Positions 24,702-32,428 of a stretch of DNA of 64,000 nt are shown piece by piece. Source of the DNA: Salinibacter pepae (GTDB taxonomy: Bacteria; Bacteroidota; Rhodothermia; Rhodothermales; Salinibacteraceae). The translations under genes were made by a program, and so were the position numbers. Positions within the stretch are counted from its first letter, which is position 1, and each line of letters starts with the position of its first letter. The notes below the pieces were generated by a model, which did not search any database, was not told the origin of the DNA, and saw only the letters and a program-made list of their open reading frames with translations. The stretch covers positions 1,426,001 through 1,490,000 of the forward strand of contig NZ_CAMTTE010000001.1 in assembly GCF_947077775.1 (NCBI RefSeq). Direction: 5' to 3'.

Positions 24702-25508
24702 CTAGTCCCCGTCGTCCCCAATCCGCCGCAGCTGCTCGGCTGCCGTCATCACGCGGCGGCCCATCAGGAGGCTCGTGAGCATGCTCGTGAGGCCGCCCGC
24801 GGCGAAGATCATGGCCATGATGACGAACTGGTAGAGCGCGGCGTAGACGGGATTCTCGCCCCCCAGGATCATTCCGGCCATGACGCCGGGAATCCACACC
24901 CACCCCAGGCTCTTCAGCGAGTCGACCACGGGGATGAGCGACGCCCGCACGCCGGTCCGCAGGTGCCGGGCCAGCACGGCCGCGGGCGGCCCCCCGAGCG
25001 CGAGCCCCACCTCAATCTCGGCCCGCTTGTCGCGGAGCTCGTCCTTGAGGCGGTTGAGGGCCAGGCCGTTGATCTTCATCGCGTTGGCGATGACGAGGCT
25101 GCCCACCGGCACGAGGCTGCGCACCGTGGGCTCGATGGCACCGGCCGCCGTCATCGTCACGATCACCAGGCCCGCCCCCACCGTGATGGCCAGAAACGAG
25201 ACCTGCGTGACGCCCGGCAGCCCCGTCCCCCGCTGCCGCGAAATCCAGGTGGCCCCGCCCACCATCCCCAGCAGGATGAGCGCGCTCCAGGCGACGGGCA
25301 CCGTCAGCAGCCCCCCAATGACGAGGCCGACGGCCACGATCTGCACGAAGCCGCGGGCGAACGCGATGCTCAGCTCCGCCTCCAGCCCCAGGCCGCGCCG
25401 GCGGGACAGCAGCACCACGAGGACCGCCAGCACGGCCGCCGCCCCCACCTGGGTGAGTCCGGTCCAGACGATGGGGTCCTGGATGTGGTTGAGGAGGTCC
25501 TGAGACAT
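24702..25508 (-). CDS. fetB: FetB/UPF0014-type ABC permease
   Basis: A 268-residue integral membrane protein with about seven hydrophobic segments. It matches the UPF0014 family: SIAFARGFVQIVAVGLVI near 50-67, MKINGLALNRLKDELRDKRAEIEVGLALGG split around 165-193, and WIPGVMAGMILGGENP near 220-235. E. coli FetB with FetA forms an iron exporter that improves oxidative-stress resistance. The ATPase gene lies directly upstream, 67 bases away on the same strand. Iron export is inferred from this family; it has not been shown for halophile members. Confidence 0.85.
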   Translation of the reverse strand: MSQDLLNHIQDPIVWTGLTQVGAAAVLAVLVVLLSRRRGLGLEAELSIAFARGFVQIVAVGLVIGGLLTVPVAWSALILLGMVGGATWISRQRGTGLPGVTQVSFLAITVGAGLVIVTMTAAGAIEPTVRSLVPVGSLVIANAMKINGLALNRLKDELRDKRAEIEVGLALGGPPAAVLARHLRTGVRASLIPVVDSLKSLGWVWIPGVMAGMILGGENPVYAALYQFVIMAMIFAAGGLTSMLTSLLMGRRVMTAAEQLRRIGDDGD

Positions 25509-25575
25509 TGACGTGTGGTTTCATGCGACACGCCCAAACGTTCAACGTTGGCCGCCCGAGCGTTAAAAACGCATC

Positions 25576-26256
25576 TTATACAGAAAGCAAAGCGTCGAGG
25601 GAACCCGTTGCCACTCCCCCACCATCACGCAGGCGCACCCCGCGGTGCCCCAGCCGGCGGGCCCGGTCGGCGTCGTGGGTGACGAGCACGGCGGTGAGGG
25701 CGTACGCCGCCATCACGTCCGCCAGGAGCGATTCGACGCGGTCGGCCGCCGCGGCGTCGAGGCTGGAGGCTGGCTCGTCGAGCAGCACCACGTCGGGGTC
25801 GTTGAACAAGGTGCGGGCGATGGCCACGCGCTGGGCCTCCCCGCCCGACAGCCGGTCGGCGTCCCGCTCCGCAAACCCCGACAGGCCCAGCCGATCGAGC
25901 AGCGCACGGAGGCGCGCCGTGTCGACCGGCTCGTCCCGCAGCGTGGGGCCCCACGCCACGTTCTCCGCCACCGTGCCGTCAATCAGCGTCGGATCCTGTG
26001 GCACCCACCCGACGCGCCGCCGCAGCGTGCGCGGGGCGATCGTGCGGTAGTCGGTGCCGTCGAGGTACACGGTGCCGCCGGTCGGCTCATCGAGGCGGTT
26101 CAGCAGCCGCAGGAGCGAGGTCTTGCCGGAGCCGGACCGCCCGAAGACGACGAACACCTCCTCCGCCCGCACCTCGATCGACACGTCCGCCACCAGGGTC
26201 TCGCCGTCGACGACGCGGGTCAGGTGCTCCGTGGCAAGGGGCGGGGCCTCCGGCAT
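25576..26256 (-). CDS. fetA: FetA-like ABC transporter ATP-binding protein
   Basis: A 226-residue ABC ATPase. Walker A is GRSGSGKTS (39-47), the Q-loop is in VPQDPTLIDGTVAENV, the signature is LSGGEAQRVAIAR, and Walker B is DVVLLDEPASSLD, followed by the switch His in LVTHDADRA. It is paired with the FetB-like permease immediately downstream, which decides the assignment; on its own it could serve another exporter. It starts 49 bases after the DoxX gene, so the pair may belong to the longer metal-stress transcript upstream. Confidence 0.85.
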   Translation of the reverse strand: MPEAPPLATEHLTRVVDGETLVADVSIEVRAEEVFVVFGRSGSGKTSLLRLLNRLDEPTGGTVYLDGTDYRTIAPRTLRRRVGWVPQDPTLIDGTVAENVAWGPTLRDEPVDTARLRALLDRLGLSGFAERDADRLSGGEAQRVAIARTLFNDPDVVLLDEPASSLDAAAADRVESLLADVMAAYALTAVLVTHDADRARRLGHRGVRLRDGGGVATGSLDALLSV

Positions 26257-26305
26257 TTCGGATCGAAATCAGCGAGAAGAACGCCGAGCGGCGACGCCGT
26301 GTCGT

Positions 26306-26767
26306 CTACGTCGAATCGGCCGCCCACGGCCCGGCGCCGGCGATCGCCAGCACGAGCGAGCCGAGCAGCATCGCCCAGTCGGTCCGCATCGCGTGCGCCA
26401 TGCTCCAGAAACCGTACTCCCCCAGCGTCCGCACCTCGAACGGCCCAAAGCCCGTGCCCAGCCAGATCGGAATTTTCGTCGTGATGATCGCCACCGTCAT
26501 GATCGTGGCCGTCCCCGCCGCGGCAAGCCGCGTGTAGAAGCCGATCAGAATGAGCAGTCCACAGACAACCTCCGTCCCGCCCACGAGGCCTGCGCCCCCC
26601 TCCGGCACCGGCCCCCCCATGTCGGCAAACCGACCGGGGCCGCGCAGGGTCGGATACAGAAACTTCTGGAGTCCTTCCGACAGGAAGACGGCCCCGACCA
26701 TGAGGCGGACGAGGGGGAGCGTCCACCACGCAGCCTTCGACGACGCACGGGACTGGGACGTTACCAT
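26306..26767 (-). CDS. DoxX-family membrane protein
   Basis: A 153-residue four-helix membrane protein. LVRLMVGAVFLSEGLQKFLYP near the start is the DoxX signature, followed by GLVGGTEVVCGLLILIGFYTRLAAAGT and two further hydrophobic segments. DoxX proteins are linked to thiosulfate oxidation, quinone redox or oxidative-stress protection depending on context. Here it lies between a fluoride channel and an iron-exporter-like ABC pair, next to the arsenic genes, so a stress role is plausible but unproven. Confidence 0.85.
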   Translation of the reverse strand: MVTSQSRASSKAAWWTLPLVRLMVGAVFLSEGLQKFLYPTLRGPGRFADMGGPVPEGGAGLVGGTEVVCGLLILIGFYTRLAAAGTATIMTVAIITTKIPIWLGTGFGPFEVRTLGEYGFWSMAHAMRTDWAMLLGSLVLAIAGAGPWAADST

Positions 26768-26848
26768 GACGCAGATCGGACAAAGAAACAGGTACGACGG
26801 AGCCCCGCGCAGTCAATTCCAGTGCTCTGGCCACTGCTTCCAGTGAGC

Positions 26849-27250
26849 CTATGTATCGAACGCAGCAACGGGTTCCCCCAGCAGAAGAAGGGCACATCCA
26901 GCGCCAATCGCAACCAGGACGAGGCCGAGCACAGTGCTGAGCAGCACATTGCCCAGTCCCGCCACGATTCGTCCCTCCCGGAGCAGCATCAGACTCTCCA
27001 GGCCGTAGGTCGAAAACGTCGTCAGCGACCCGATTCCTCCAGTAAAGACAAACAGCCGGGCCTCCTGCGAGAACGAATACTCAGCGGCGAGGACCCACAG
27101 CCCCCCGATGAGGAAACAGCCCGAGAGGTTGGCCGCGAGCGTGCCCCACGGAAAATTCGACGGCAGAAGACGGTGCGCGAGGACGGAGAGGCCGTGCCGA
27201 GACAGGGCACCGAGGCTTCCGCCAAAGGCGATCCAGAGCAGCTTCATCAT
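26849..27250 (-). CDS. crcB: CrcB/Fluc fluoride ion channel
   Basis: A 133-residue dual-topology membrane protein that exports fluoride. All family signatures are present: GGSLGALSRHGLS (9-21), WGTLAANLSGCFLIG (35-49) with the pore Asn, and TGGIGSLTTFSTYGLE (70-85) with the TTFST and central Na+ site region. Only one gene is seen, so it should form a homodimer, unlike species with two crcB genes. It starts 204 bases after arsN2. The leader has a hairpin near 27278-27306 but I do not see the fluoride riboswitch consensus. Confidence 0.92.
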   Translation of the reverse strand: MMKLLWIAFGGSLGALSRHGLSVLAHRLLPSNFPWGTLAANLSGCFLIGGLWVLAAEYSFSQEARLFVFTGGIGSLTTFSTYGLESLMLLREGRIVAGLGNVLLSTVLGLVLVAIGAGCALLLLGEPVAAFDT

Positions 27251-27277
27251 ACGGTGTTCAGGGGGTCAAAAACGGAG

Positions 27278-27306
27278 CTCCTACGTGGAATGAGAGATGG
27301 TAGGAG
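27278..27306. promoter_or_regulatory. Hairpin in the crcB leader
   Basis: CTCCTAC and GTAGGAG form a perfect 7-base stem with a 15-base loop, 28 bases upstream of the crcB start codon. It could be an attenuator, a terminator for arsN2 transcription, or chance. It does not match the fluoride riboswitch core that I remember. Confidence 0.3.
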
Positions 27307-27454
27307 TCACCAGCTTCGGACGTGCGGCGCTGCGCGGGAGCAGTTATCGGCAAATTCCATTGCCATTACCAGACACGCGGAGAAAGCGGCGTCCGCCCGG
27401 CAAGTTTCCCCGGTGGGAGCGCCAGCCTGCCGCATTGTTCTTGACAGTTTCTAT

Positions 27455-27901
27455 TCAGGGGCCGGCCGCCGCGAGTCTCTTCTGCAGGCAGGTGGCGCTC
27501 GCCGGGCAGAGCCGAGCGGCCTCTTCGGTCTGCTGAATGGCCTCGGGGAGCCCATCTCGATCCATCGTCTCGTATCCCCGACGGCGAAAGTAGTCTGCGG
27601 CCGTCGTGGTGAGCAGGTAGAGCGCGTGGACACCCTCATTCTGAGCGTGTTGCTCGATTGCGTCTATGAGGCGCGCGCCGAGGCCCGCATTCCGGCATTC
27701 CGGCGCCACGGCCAGCGAGCGCAGCAGGGCCGCGGTGCCGCAGTGCTCCACCCCCACGGTGCCCACCATGTCCGCCCCGTCGCGGGCCGCGAGAAAGTGG
27801 GTCAGGTGGGCGGGCCCAAGGTCCTCGTGCGGCAGGTCGGCCCGCCGGAGCAGGTCCCGGATGGCATCGAGGTCGTCAGGCGCGGCTGGTTGAATCGTCA
27901 T
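27455..27901 (-). CDS. arsN2: ArsN2-like GNAT acetyltransferase
   Basis: A 148-residue GNAT-fold protein. The acetyl-CoA loop region is SLAVAPECRNAGLGARLID (the R/Q-x-x-G-x-G/A pattern), preceded by DMVGTVGVEHCGTAALLRSLAV. LYLLTTTAADYFRRRGYE is the C-terminal half typical of ArsN2 proteins, which occur in arsenic operons and are thought to acetylate organoarsenical or related compounds. The gene follows arsC by 15 bases, supporting the arsenic role. The substrate remains an inference. Confidence 0.82.
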   Translation of the reverse strand: MTIQPAAPDDLDAIRDLLRRADLPHEDLGPAHLTHFLAARDGADMVGTVGVEHCGTAALLRSLAVAPECRNAGLGARLIDAIEQHAQNEGVHALYLLTTTAADYFRRRGYETMDRDGLPEAIQQTEEAARLCPASATCLQKRLAAAGP

Positions 27902-27916
27902 TGGTCTGTTGCAAGG

Positions 27917-28345
27917 CTATTCCGACGCCAGAGAGCCATTCGGCCCGAACGTCACGTCGATCCAGCCCGCCAGTTCATCGCGGATGCGCCGGAAGGCCGC
28001 CCGCTTCCTGTCGTCATCCCCCTCGACCGCGGAGGGGTCCTCGAAGCCGCGGTGCAGGTTGTCCTTCTCCGCGGGGATGTACGGGCAGTGCTCCGCCGCG
28101 TCGTCGCAGACGGTGACCACGATGTCGAGCGATGTGTCGGCGTAGGCGTCGACGGAGTCGGAGGTGTGATCGGTAATGTCGATGCCGATCTCCTTCATCA
28201 CCGCGACGGCGAACGGATTCACGCCGCCGGGATTCGTGCCCGCGCTATGGACCTCGCAGCGGTCGCCGTGGCGGTCCCGGAGCAGCCCCTCGGCCATCTG
28301 GGAACGAGAGGAGTTATGGGTACAGACAAAGAGAACGGTGTTCAT
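27917..28345 (-). CDS. arsC: Arsenate reductase, thioredoxin-coupled LMW-PTP type
   Basis: A 142-residue cytoplasmic enzyme reducing arsenate to arsenite. The phosphatase-like P-loop CTHNSSRSQ starts with the nucleophile Cys8. The two further redox cysteines, C80 and C87 in VTVCDDAAEHCPY, have the spacing of Staphylococcus-type ArsC that is recycled by thioredoxin. FEDPSAVEGDDDRKRAAFRRIRDEL is the usual C-terminal helix region. It sits between the CC-motif gene (24 bases upstream) and arsN2 (15 bases downstream). Its product arsenite would be exported by the acr3 product. Confidence 0.94.
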   Translation of the reverse strand: MNTVLFVCTHNSSRSQMAEGLLRDRHGDRCEVHSAGTNPGGVNPFAVAVMKEIGIDITDHTSDSVDAYADTSLDIVVTVCDDAAEHCPYIPAEKDNLHRGFEDPSAVEGDDDRKRAAFRRIRDELAGWIDVTFGPNGSLASE

Positions 28346-28369
28346 GGAGGCATCCGGGTTGAGACCGAA

Positions 28370-28684
28370 CTACATCTGCGACGCGGCACCCTCGACGTAG
28401 AGCGACGACCACAGCCAGAGCCGGTCGAGGCCCACGTGCAGCGGCGTGTCACTCAACGACACGAAGCTTGTGTGCACGTACACCGTGAGGCCCTGCTGCT
28501 CCGTCTCCAGATAGGCCTCGGGGTCGGCCGGCGGCTCCGTACCGACAGTCGCCAGGTCGACGCGCCCCCCACAGCACCCGTGGCGCGGGCTCGGGCGGAT
28601 CATGAGCACCCCGCCCTGCTCGCGAGCGTAGGTCGCCGCCTCCTCGTCAATCGATAGCTCTAACTGGGATTTGATTTCAGGCAC
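28370..28684 (-). CDS. Small CC-motif protein of the arsenic cluster
   Basis: A 104-residue protein with the motif RHGCCGGRVD near 34-43. It resembles small proteins described as the CC/Se motif family, in which the adjacent cysteines, or Cys-selenocysteine in some species, are conserved. Here both codons are ordinary Cys (TGC TGT). The rest is acidic with a beta pattern: ATYAREQGGVLMIRP before the motif and GLTVYVHTSFVSLSD after it. No signal peptide or membrane span is seen. It immediately precedes arsC, so thiol chemistry or metalloid binding in arsenic handling is plausible. It has no assigned enzymatic function that I know of. Confidence 0.75.
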   Translation of the reverse strand: MPEIKSQLELSIDEEAATYAREQGGVLMIRPSPRHGCCGGRVDLATVGTEPPADPEAYLETEQQGLTVYVHTSFVSLSDTPLHVGLDRLWLWSSLYVEGAASQM

Positions 28685-28728
28685 CTCTTAATCTGAACTG
28701 TAAGCTGTGTGAGAGCCCGCCGGCCTTG

Positions 28729-28853
28729 GAGAAAATGCCGCTCGGAGATCTGCAGAGGCGAAGCGTCCGTAAATTCTTCAGTGTCCGAGCGAACGGAGTG
28801 AGCAAGTTTGAAGAATTTCAGCGAAGCCGAGGCAGATGTCAGGCATTTTCTTC
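28729..28853. repeat. Long imperfect inverted repeat containing a GAGCGAACGGAGTGAGC core
   Basis: Outer arms GAAAATGCC (28731-28739) and GGCATTTTC (28842-28850) are perfect. Inside them, AAATTCTTCA (28771-28780) pairs with TGAAGAATTT (28809-28818), and shorter matches AGATCTGC/GCAGAT and GGC/GCC lie between. The centre is the palindrome-like GAGCGAACGGAGTGAGC. The whole can fold into one hairpin of about 125 bases. It lies between acr3 and the CC-motif gene. A small non-coding repeat element or a structured RNA are both possible. Confidence 0.7.
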
Positions 28854-28871
28854 ATAGCCTTGATCTTTTCA

Positions 28872-28899
28872 GCCCCTTTTGCATCAATCCAAAAGGGGC
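28872..28899. terminator. Hairpin downstream of acr3
   Basis: GCCCCTTTTG and CAAAAGGGGC form a perfect 10-base stem with an 8-base loop, 67 bases after the acr3 stop codon. There is no T-run directly after it on either strand, so termination efficiency is unclear. With the inverted repeat beside it, it may reduce read-through into the CC-motif gene and arsC. Confidence 0.45.
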
Positions 28900-28965
28900 A
28901 TCCCAAAATGCTGGTGATGGTGAATACGTCGAATAAAGAAGGCCCTTTGATTCAGCGAGACCGGA

Positions 28966-30162
28966 CTATGCCGCAGCCGTCCGCCGCTCAAACTGCGACC
29001 GTGTCGCGTTGGCGATCCGGACGAGGGCCAGCATGACCGGCACCTCCACCAGCACGCCCACCACCGTAGCGAGCGCCGCGCCGGAGGCAACGCCGAACAT
29101 CGCGATGGCCGCCGCCACGGCCAGTTCGAAGAAGTTGCTGGCCCCAATCATCGCGGCCGGGGCGGCCACGTCGTGCGGCACCCGCCAGCCGTAGGCCCAG
29201 CCATAGGCGATGGCAAACACGAAGAAGGTCTGCACGACGAGCGGCACCGCAATCAGGGCGATGTGGAGCGGGTTCTGGAGAATCACCTCGCCCTGGAAGG
29301 AGAACAGGAGCACGAGCGTGAGCAGCAGGCCCACCATCGTCACCGGCCCGAGCCGCTCCAGGAAGACATCGTCGAACCACTCCTCTCCCTTCGCCCGGAT
29401 GATCCAGGTGCGGGACAGGGCGCCCGCCGCCAGCGGAATTACGATGTAGAGGCCCACCGACAGCAGCAGCGTGTCCCACGGCACGATGACGTCCGAGAGC
29501 CCCAGCAAGAACGCGACGATCGGCGCGAAGGCCACCAGCATGATGAGGTCGTTGATCGACACCTGCACGAGCGTGTAGGCCGCATCCCCGTCCGTCAGGT
29601 AGCTCCACACAAACACCATCGCCGTGCAGGGGGCCGCCCCCAGCAGGATCGCCCCGGCCACGTACTCGCTGGCCAGTCCCGGCTCGATGAACGGGCCGAA
29701 GAGGCCCTTCAGAAAGAGCCACGCGAAGCCGAACATGGTAAACGGCTTGACGAGCCAGTTCACCACCAGGGTCACCGTGATGCCCTTCGGGTGGCGCCGC
29801 ACGCCGAGGATGCTTTTGAAGTCGACCTGCACCATCATCGGGTAGATCATCGCCCAGATGAGGACGGCGATCGGCAGGTTGACCTGTGCCACCTCCATCT
29901 CCCCGAGCACGTTGGGCACGGCCGGGATCAGTTGGCCAATCGCCACGCCGGCGGCAATGCACAGGGCCACCCACAGGCTCAGGTAGCGTTCGAACACCCC
30001 GAGCCCCTCCTGCGCCTTCTCGGCGGTGGCGTCCAACGTGTTTGGGGGATCCGTCTCGCTGTGGCCGTTGGCGGACGGATCGGGGGAAGCGTCCGTCGCG
30101 TCGGGAGCGGTCGTCGGGTCGGGCATCAAGTCGAGGCGGTTCGGAACAGGCAGATCGGACAA
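28966..30162 (-). CDS. acr3: Acr3-type arsenite efflux transporter
   Basis: A 398-residue membrane transporter with about ten helices that exports arsenite using the membrane potential. YPMMVQVDFKSILGV and KGITVTLVVNWLVKPFTMFGFAWLF are family signatures, and AILLGAAPCTAMVFVWSYLTDGD holds the conserved Cys of helix 4 needed for transport. The N-terminal 55 residues are an acidic, Pro/Asp-rich extension not usual in Acr3; the start could be internal, since MPDPTT begins 12 residues in. It lies 11 bases after arsM on the same transcript. Confidence 0.94.
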   Translation of the reverse strand: MSDLPVPNRLDLMPDPTTAPDATDASPDPSANGHSETDPPNTLDATAEKAQEGLGVFERYLSLWVALCIAAGVAIGQLIPAVPNVLGEMEVAQVNLPIAVLIWAMIYPMMVQVDFKSILGVRRHPKGITVTLVVNWLVKPFTMFGFAWLFLKGLFGPFIEPGLASEYVAGAILLGAAPCTAMVFVWSYLTDGDAAYTLVQVSINDLIMLVAFAPIVAFLLGLSDVIVPWDTLLLSVGLYIVIPLAAGALSRTWIIRAKGEEWFDDVFLERLGPVTMVGLLLTLVLLFSFQGEVILQNPLHIALIAVPLVVQTFFVFAIAYGWAYGWRVPHDVAAPAAMIGASNFFELAVAAAIAMFGVASGAALATVVGVLVEVPVMLALVRIANATRSQFERRTAAA

Positions 30163-30173
30163 AACGGGCCGTG

Positions 30174-30986
30174 CTACGCCGTGGCGTCCGGGCGGCGGCC
30201 AACCACCGTGACGCTCTGCAGGGCGGCGTCGCCCGCCCGGAAGCGGTCGAGTTCGGCGGCGTCTAGGTGCTCGGCCAGCAGCGCGTCTGGCAGCGAGATG
30301 GGCTTTTCGGTGGCGATGCGCACGTCGGAGAACCCCGCCTCTCGAAGCCGGCCCCGGTACATGTTCCGTTCCATCGCCCCGGCCACGCAGCCCACGTACA
30401 GCTCGGCGGCCTCACGCAGCCCGTCGGGCAGGGCCCCCGCGTGCACGACATCGGACACCGAAAACCGGCCGCCGGGCCGCAGCGCCCGGTGCATCTGGGC
30501 GAACGCGGCCTCCTTGTCCGGCACGAGGTTGAGCACGCAGTTGCTCAGAACGACATCGAACGCGCCGCCCTCGACCGGCAGGGCCTTGATGTCCCCCTGC
30601 TCGAAGGTCACGTTGCCGTAGTCCAGTGTGTTGGCGTTGGCCCGGGCTTTTTCAACCATCTCTTCGGTGAAGTCGACGCCGTGGACGTGGCCGTCGGGCC
30701 CCACAGTGCGACGCGCCACGAAGGCGTCCATGCCCGCCCCCGAGCCGAGGTCGAGCACACGCTCGCCCGGCTGCAAACCCGCATGATCGGTGGGGCGCCC
30801 GCAGCCGAGGTCCAGATCGGCGTCCGTGGCAATCGCGTCGGCGTAGTCCTCGCTCATGTCGACGTCCAGGCCCGCCTCCCCAGAGCCGGACGGTCCGCAA
30901 CAGGAGTCGTCGGCGGTCGCAAGGGCCGCGTATTTGGCCCGGACGGTCGATTTAAGGTCATCGGCGGAAGCGTGAGGGCGGGTCAT
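30174..30986 (-). CDS. arsM: Arsenite S-adenosylmethionine methyltransferase
   Basis: A 270-residue methyltransferase converting arsenite to methylated arsenicals. Motif I is VLDLGSGAGMDAFVA. Cysteines match ArsM: the N-terminal DDSCCGPSGSG pair, SNCVLNLVPDK, and LYVGCVAGAM, the last two corresponding to the As(III)-binding pair. The start at 30986 avoids overlap with arsR, whose stop lies 5 bases upstream. Together with acr3 and arsC it offers both efflux and methylation routes. Volatile or less toxic products would be the outcome if active. Confidence 0.92.
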   Translation of the reverse strand: MTRPHASADDLKSTVRAKYAALATADDSCCGPSGSGEAGLDVDMSEDYADAIATDADLDLGCGRPTDHAGLQPGERVLDLGSGAGMDAFVARRTVGPDGHVHGVDFTEEMVEKARANANTLDYGNVTFEQGDIKALPVEGGAFDVVLSNCVLNLVPDKEAAFAQMHRALRPGGRFSVSDVVHAGALPDGLREAAELYVGCVAGAMERNMYRGRLREAGFSDVRIATEKPISLPDALLAEHLDAAELDRFRAGDAALQSVTVVGRRPDATA

Positions 30987-30991
30987 GGCCA

Positions 30992-31357
30992 CTAGCAACA
31001 ATGTTGAGGGGTCTGCGAGAGCGACAGGGCGTCGAAGAAGTCACCCGTGTCTTCGCTGAGGGCCCGCATCGCCTCCGGGTTGAGGCAGTAGCAGGTCCGC
31101 CGTCCCTCGATGGTCCCCTGAATCAGCCCGACCTCCTTCAGCGCCTTCAGGTGCTGGGAAACGGTCGACTGGGCGAGCGGCAGGTCGTCCACGATTTCGC
31201 CGCAGACGCACTCGTCGCGCTCGGCCAGCAGCCGGACGATGGCGATACGGGCCGGGTGCCCCAGGGCTTTGAAGGCCTGGGCAAGGCGACGATCCGTGTC
31301 CGTGAAGGCGGCGTCGGCGGTCGCGGGCATGGGGGAGCACGCATTTTGATCGTTCAT
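30992..31357 (-). CDS. arsR: ArsR/SmtB-family arsenic-responsive repressor
   Basis: A 121-residue winged-helix repressor. DNA contacts are expected in LPLAQSTVSQHLKALKEVGLI (59-79). Cysteines C50 and C52 in ECVCGEIV form an ArsR-type arsenite site; more cysteines lie at 89, 91 and the C-terminal pair 120-121, which could complete metalloid binding. It is the first gene of the arsenic transcript, and a palindrome overlapping its start codon is a likely operator. Loss of DNA binding on As(III) would derepress arsM, acr3 and probably the genes beyond. Confidence 0.93.
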   Translation of the reverse strand: MNDQNACSPMPATADAAFTDTDRRLAQAFKALGHPARIAIVRLLAERDECVCGEIVDDLPLAQSTVSQHLKALKEVGLIQGTIEGRRTCYCLNPEAMRALSEDTGDFFDALSLSQTPQHCC

Positions 31358-31371
31358 CGTCGATATACGAT
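31356..31371. promoter_or_regulatory. Candidate ArsR operator
   Basis: ATCGT-CGATAT-ACGAT is a perfect 5-base inverted repeat with a 6-base AT-rich centre, overlapping the first codon of arsR. Its size and position fit an autoregulatory ArsR/SmtB site. The flanking bases (TAAGATTAAA) are unusually AT-rich for this genome and could hold the promoter. Confidence 0.55.
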
Positions 31372-31490
31372 AAGATTAAAAGTCGGGGATGTTTCGCATC
31401 GTCTCCCGATGCCATGCCGCCGAGGGAGACGGTGAGGAACTGAACGACCCACGATGTTTTTCGTCGCGAGTGAACGGCACACCGCTCCGA

Positions 31491-32204
31491 ATGCCCCGCC
31501 CAGCCATGCTTCCGCGCCCCATCTGCCTTTTGCTTCTCCTCGGAGGTTTCGGCCTGGGACTCTTCTCGACCCCGCTTCATGCCCAGCAGGTGCTGGTCGA
31601 CGACCCGACGAGCGTTCCTCGCGGCGCGGCCCAGTTGGAGGCGTGGCACAGCGTGGAGGAGTCCTGGATGGCCCCGGCCCTACGGGTGCATCCAGCCCTG
31701 GAGCTGGCCGCGGGCGCCGCGTTTTTCGCGACCGGGATCGAGGACCGGCGGACCGTCGAGTACAGCGCGGAGGGAAAACTGCTTCTTCGCCCAGGGTCGG
31801 CGCACCGGATTGGGGTGGCGGCCGTCGGCGGGGTGGGCGTCCGCCAGCTCGGCGTGCCTCGGGACCGACCGGCCAGTGTCTACGGGTACGGCGTCGTTAG
31901 TCAGGACCTCGGGGCCGGCCTCACCGCCTACCAGAACGTCGGGTGGGTGAACGAAGAGAATGGGCCCCACGAGCTCACCTGGGGGGCCCGGCTCGACTGG
32001 TCTCCCCTCGATCGGGCCACCCTCATTGGGGAGGTGTACGGGGAGGGACGCTCGGATCCCTCACTGCAGGCCGTGCTGCGCACCGTGCTCCTGCCAGACC
32101 GCATCGAAATGGACGTGTCGGTCACGCGTGGCGGGTCGGTCGACGGACGGAGCACGTGGGCCACCCTCGGGTTCACCTTTATGTCGGCGCCACTGTACCG
32201 GTAA
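31491..32204 (+). CDS. Exported protein of unknown function, beta-rich
   Basis: A 237-residue exported protein. The signal peptide ends near LHAQQ; ATG 31491 or 31506 both keep it intact. The mature chain has alternating polar and hydrophobic residues, as in outer-membrane beta strands: AHRIGVAAVGGVGVRQLG, ASVYGYGVVSQDLGAGLTAYQNVGW, ATLIGEVYGEG, and a C-terminal STWATLGFTFMSAPLYR ending in an aromatic-rich strand. This suggests a small beta-barrel or a transporter-like outer-membrane protein, but I cannot name a family. It is divergent from arsR; a metalloid link is only positional. Confidence 0.6.
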   Translation: MPRPAMLPRPICLLLLLGGFGLGLFSTPLHAQQVLVDDPTSVPRGAAQLEAWHSVEESWMAPALRVHPALELAAGAAFFATGIEDRRTVEYSAEGKLLLRPGSAHRIGVAAVGGVGVRQLGVPRDRPASVYGYGVVSQDLGAGLTAYQNVGWVNEENGPHELTWGARLDWSPLDRATLIGEVYGEGRSDPSLQAVLRTVLLPDRIEMDVSVTRGGSVDGRSTWATLGFTFMSAPLYR

Positions 32205-32428
32205 CCCCGGTCGCGTGCTCGGGGGGTGAATTCCTTCCGGCGCTTCGAGCCCGTCTCGCTGCGTCGCCACGGCCGCTGGGGCGTCTCCGGCGCCTGCGTT
32301 CGCAGATCTCATCGTCCAGTGCGGCCGCGCGGGCCTGGGTTGGGGTCACGAGCAACCATTGGGAGGGCATGAGGGGGCTGCACTGGTCCATCCACATTCA
32401 CGCCATCAGGGATTCTCCCGATACCCGC

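Noticed and set aside
27251-27454. Fluoride riboswitch upstream of crcB
   Set aside because: I looked for the conserved core and found only a simple 7-base hairpin. Without a covariance search I do not claim it.
28550-28590. Selenocysteine codon in the CC-motif gene
   Set aside because: Both positions are ordinary cysteine codons (TGC TGT); no TGA is present in frame.
26054-28657. Plus-strand open frame of 867 codons across the arsenic/crcB region
   Set aside because: It runs opposite six well-supported minus-strand genes. Composition is shadow-like.
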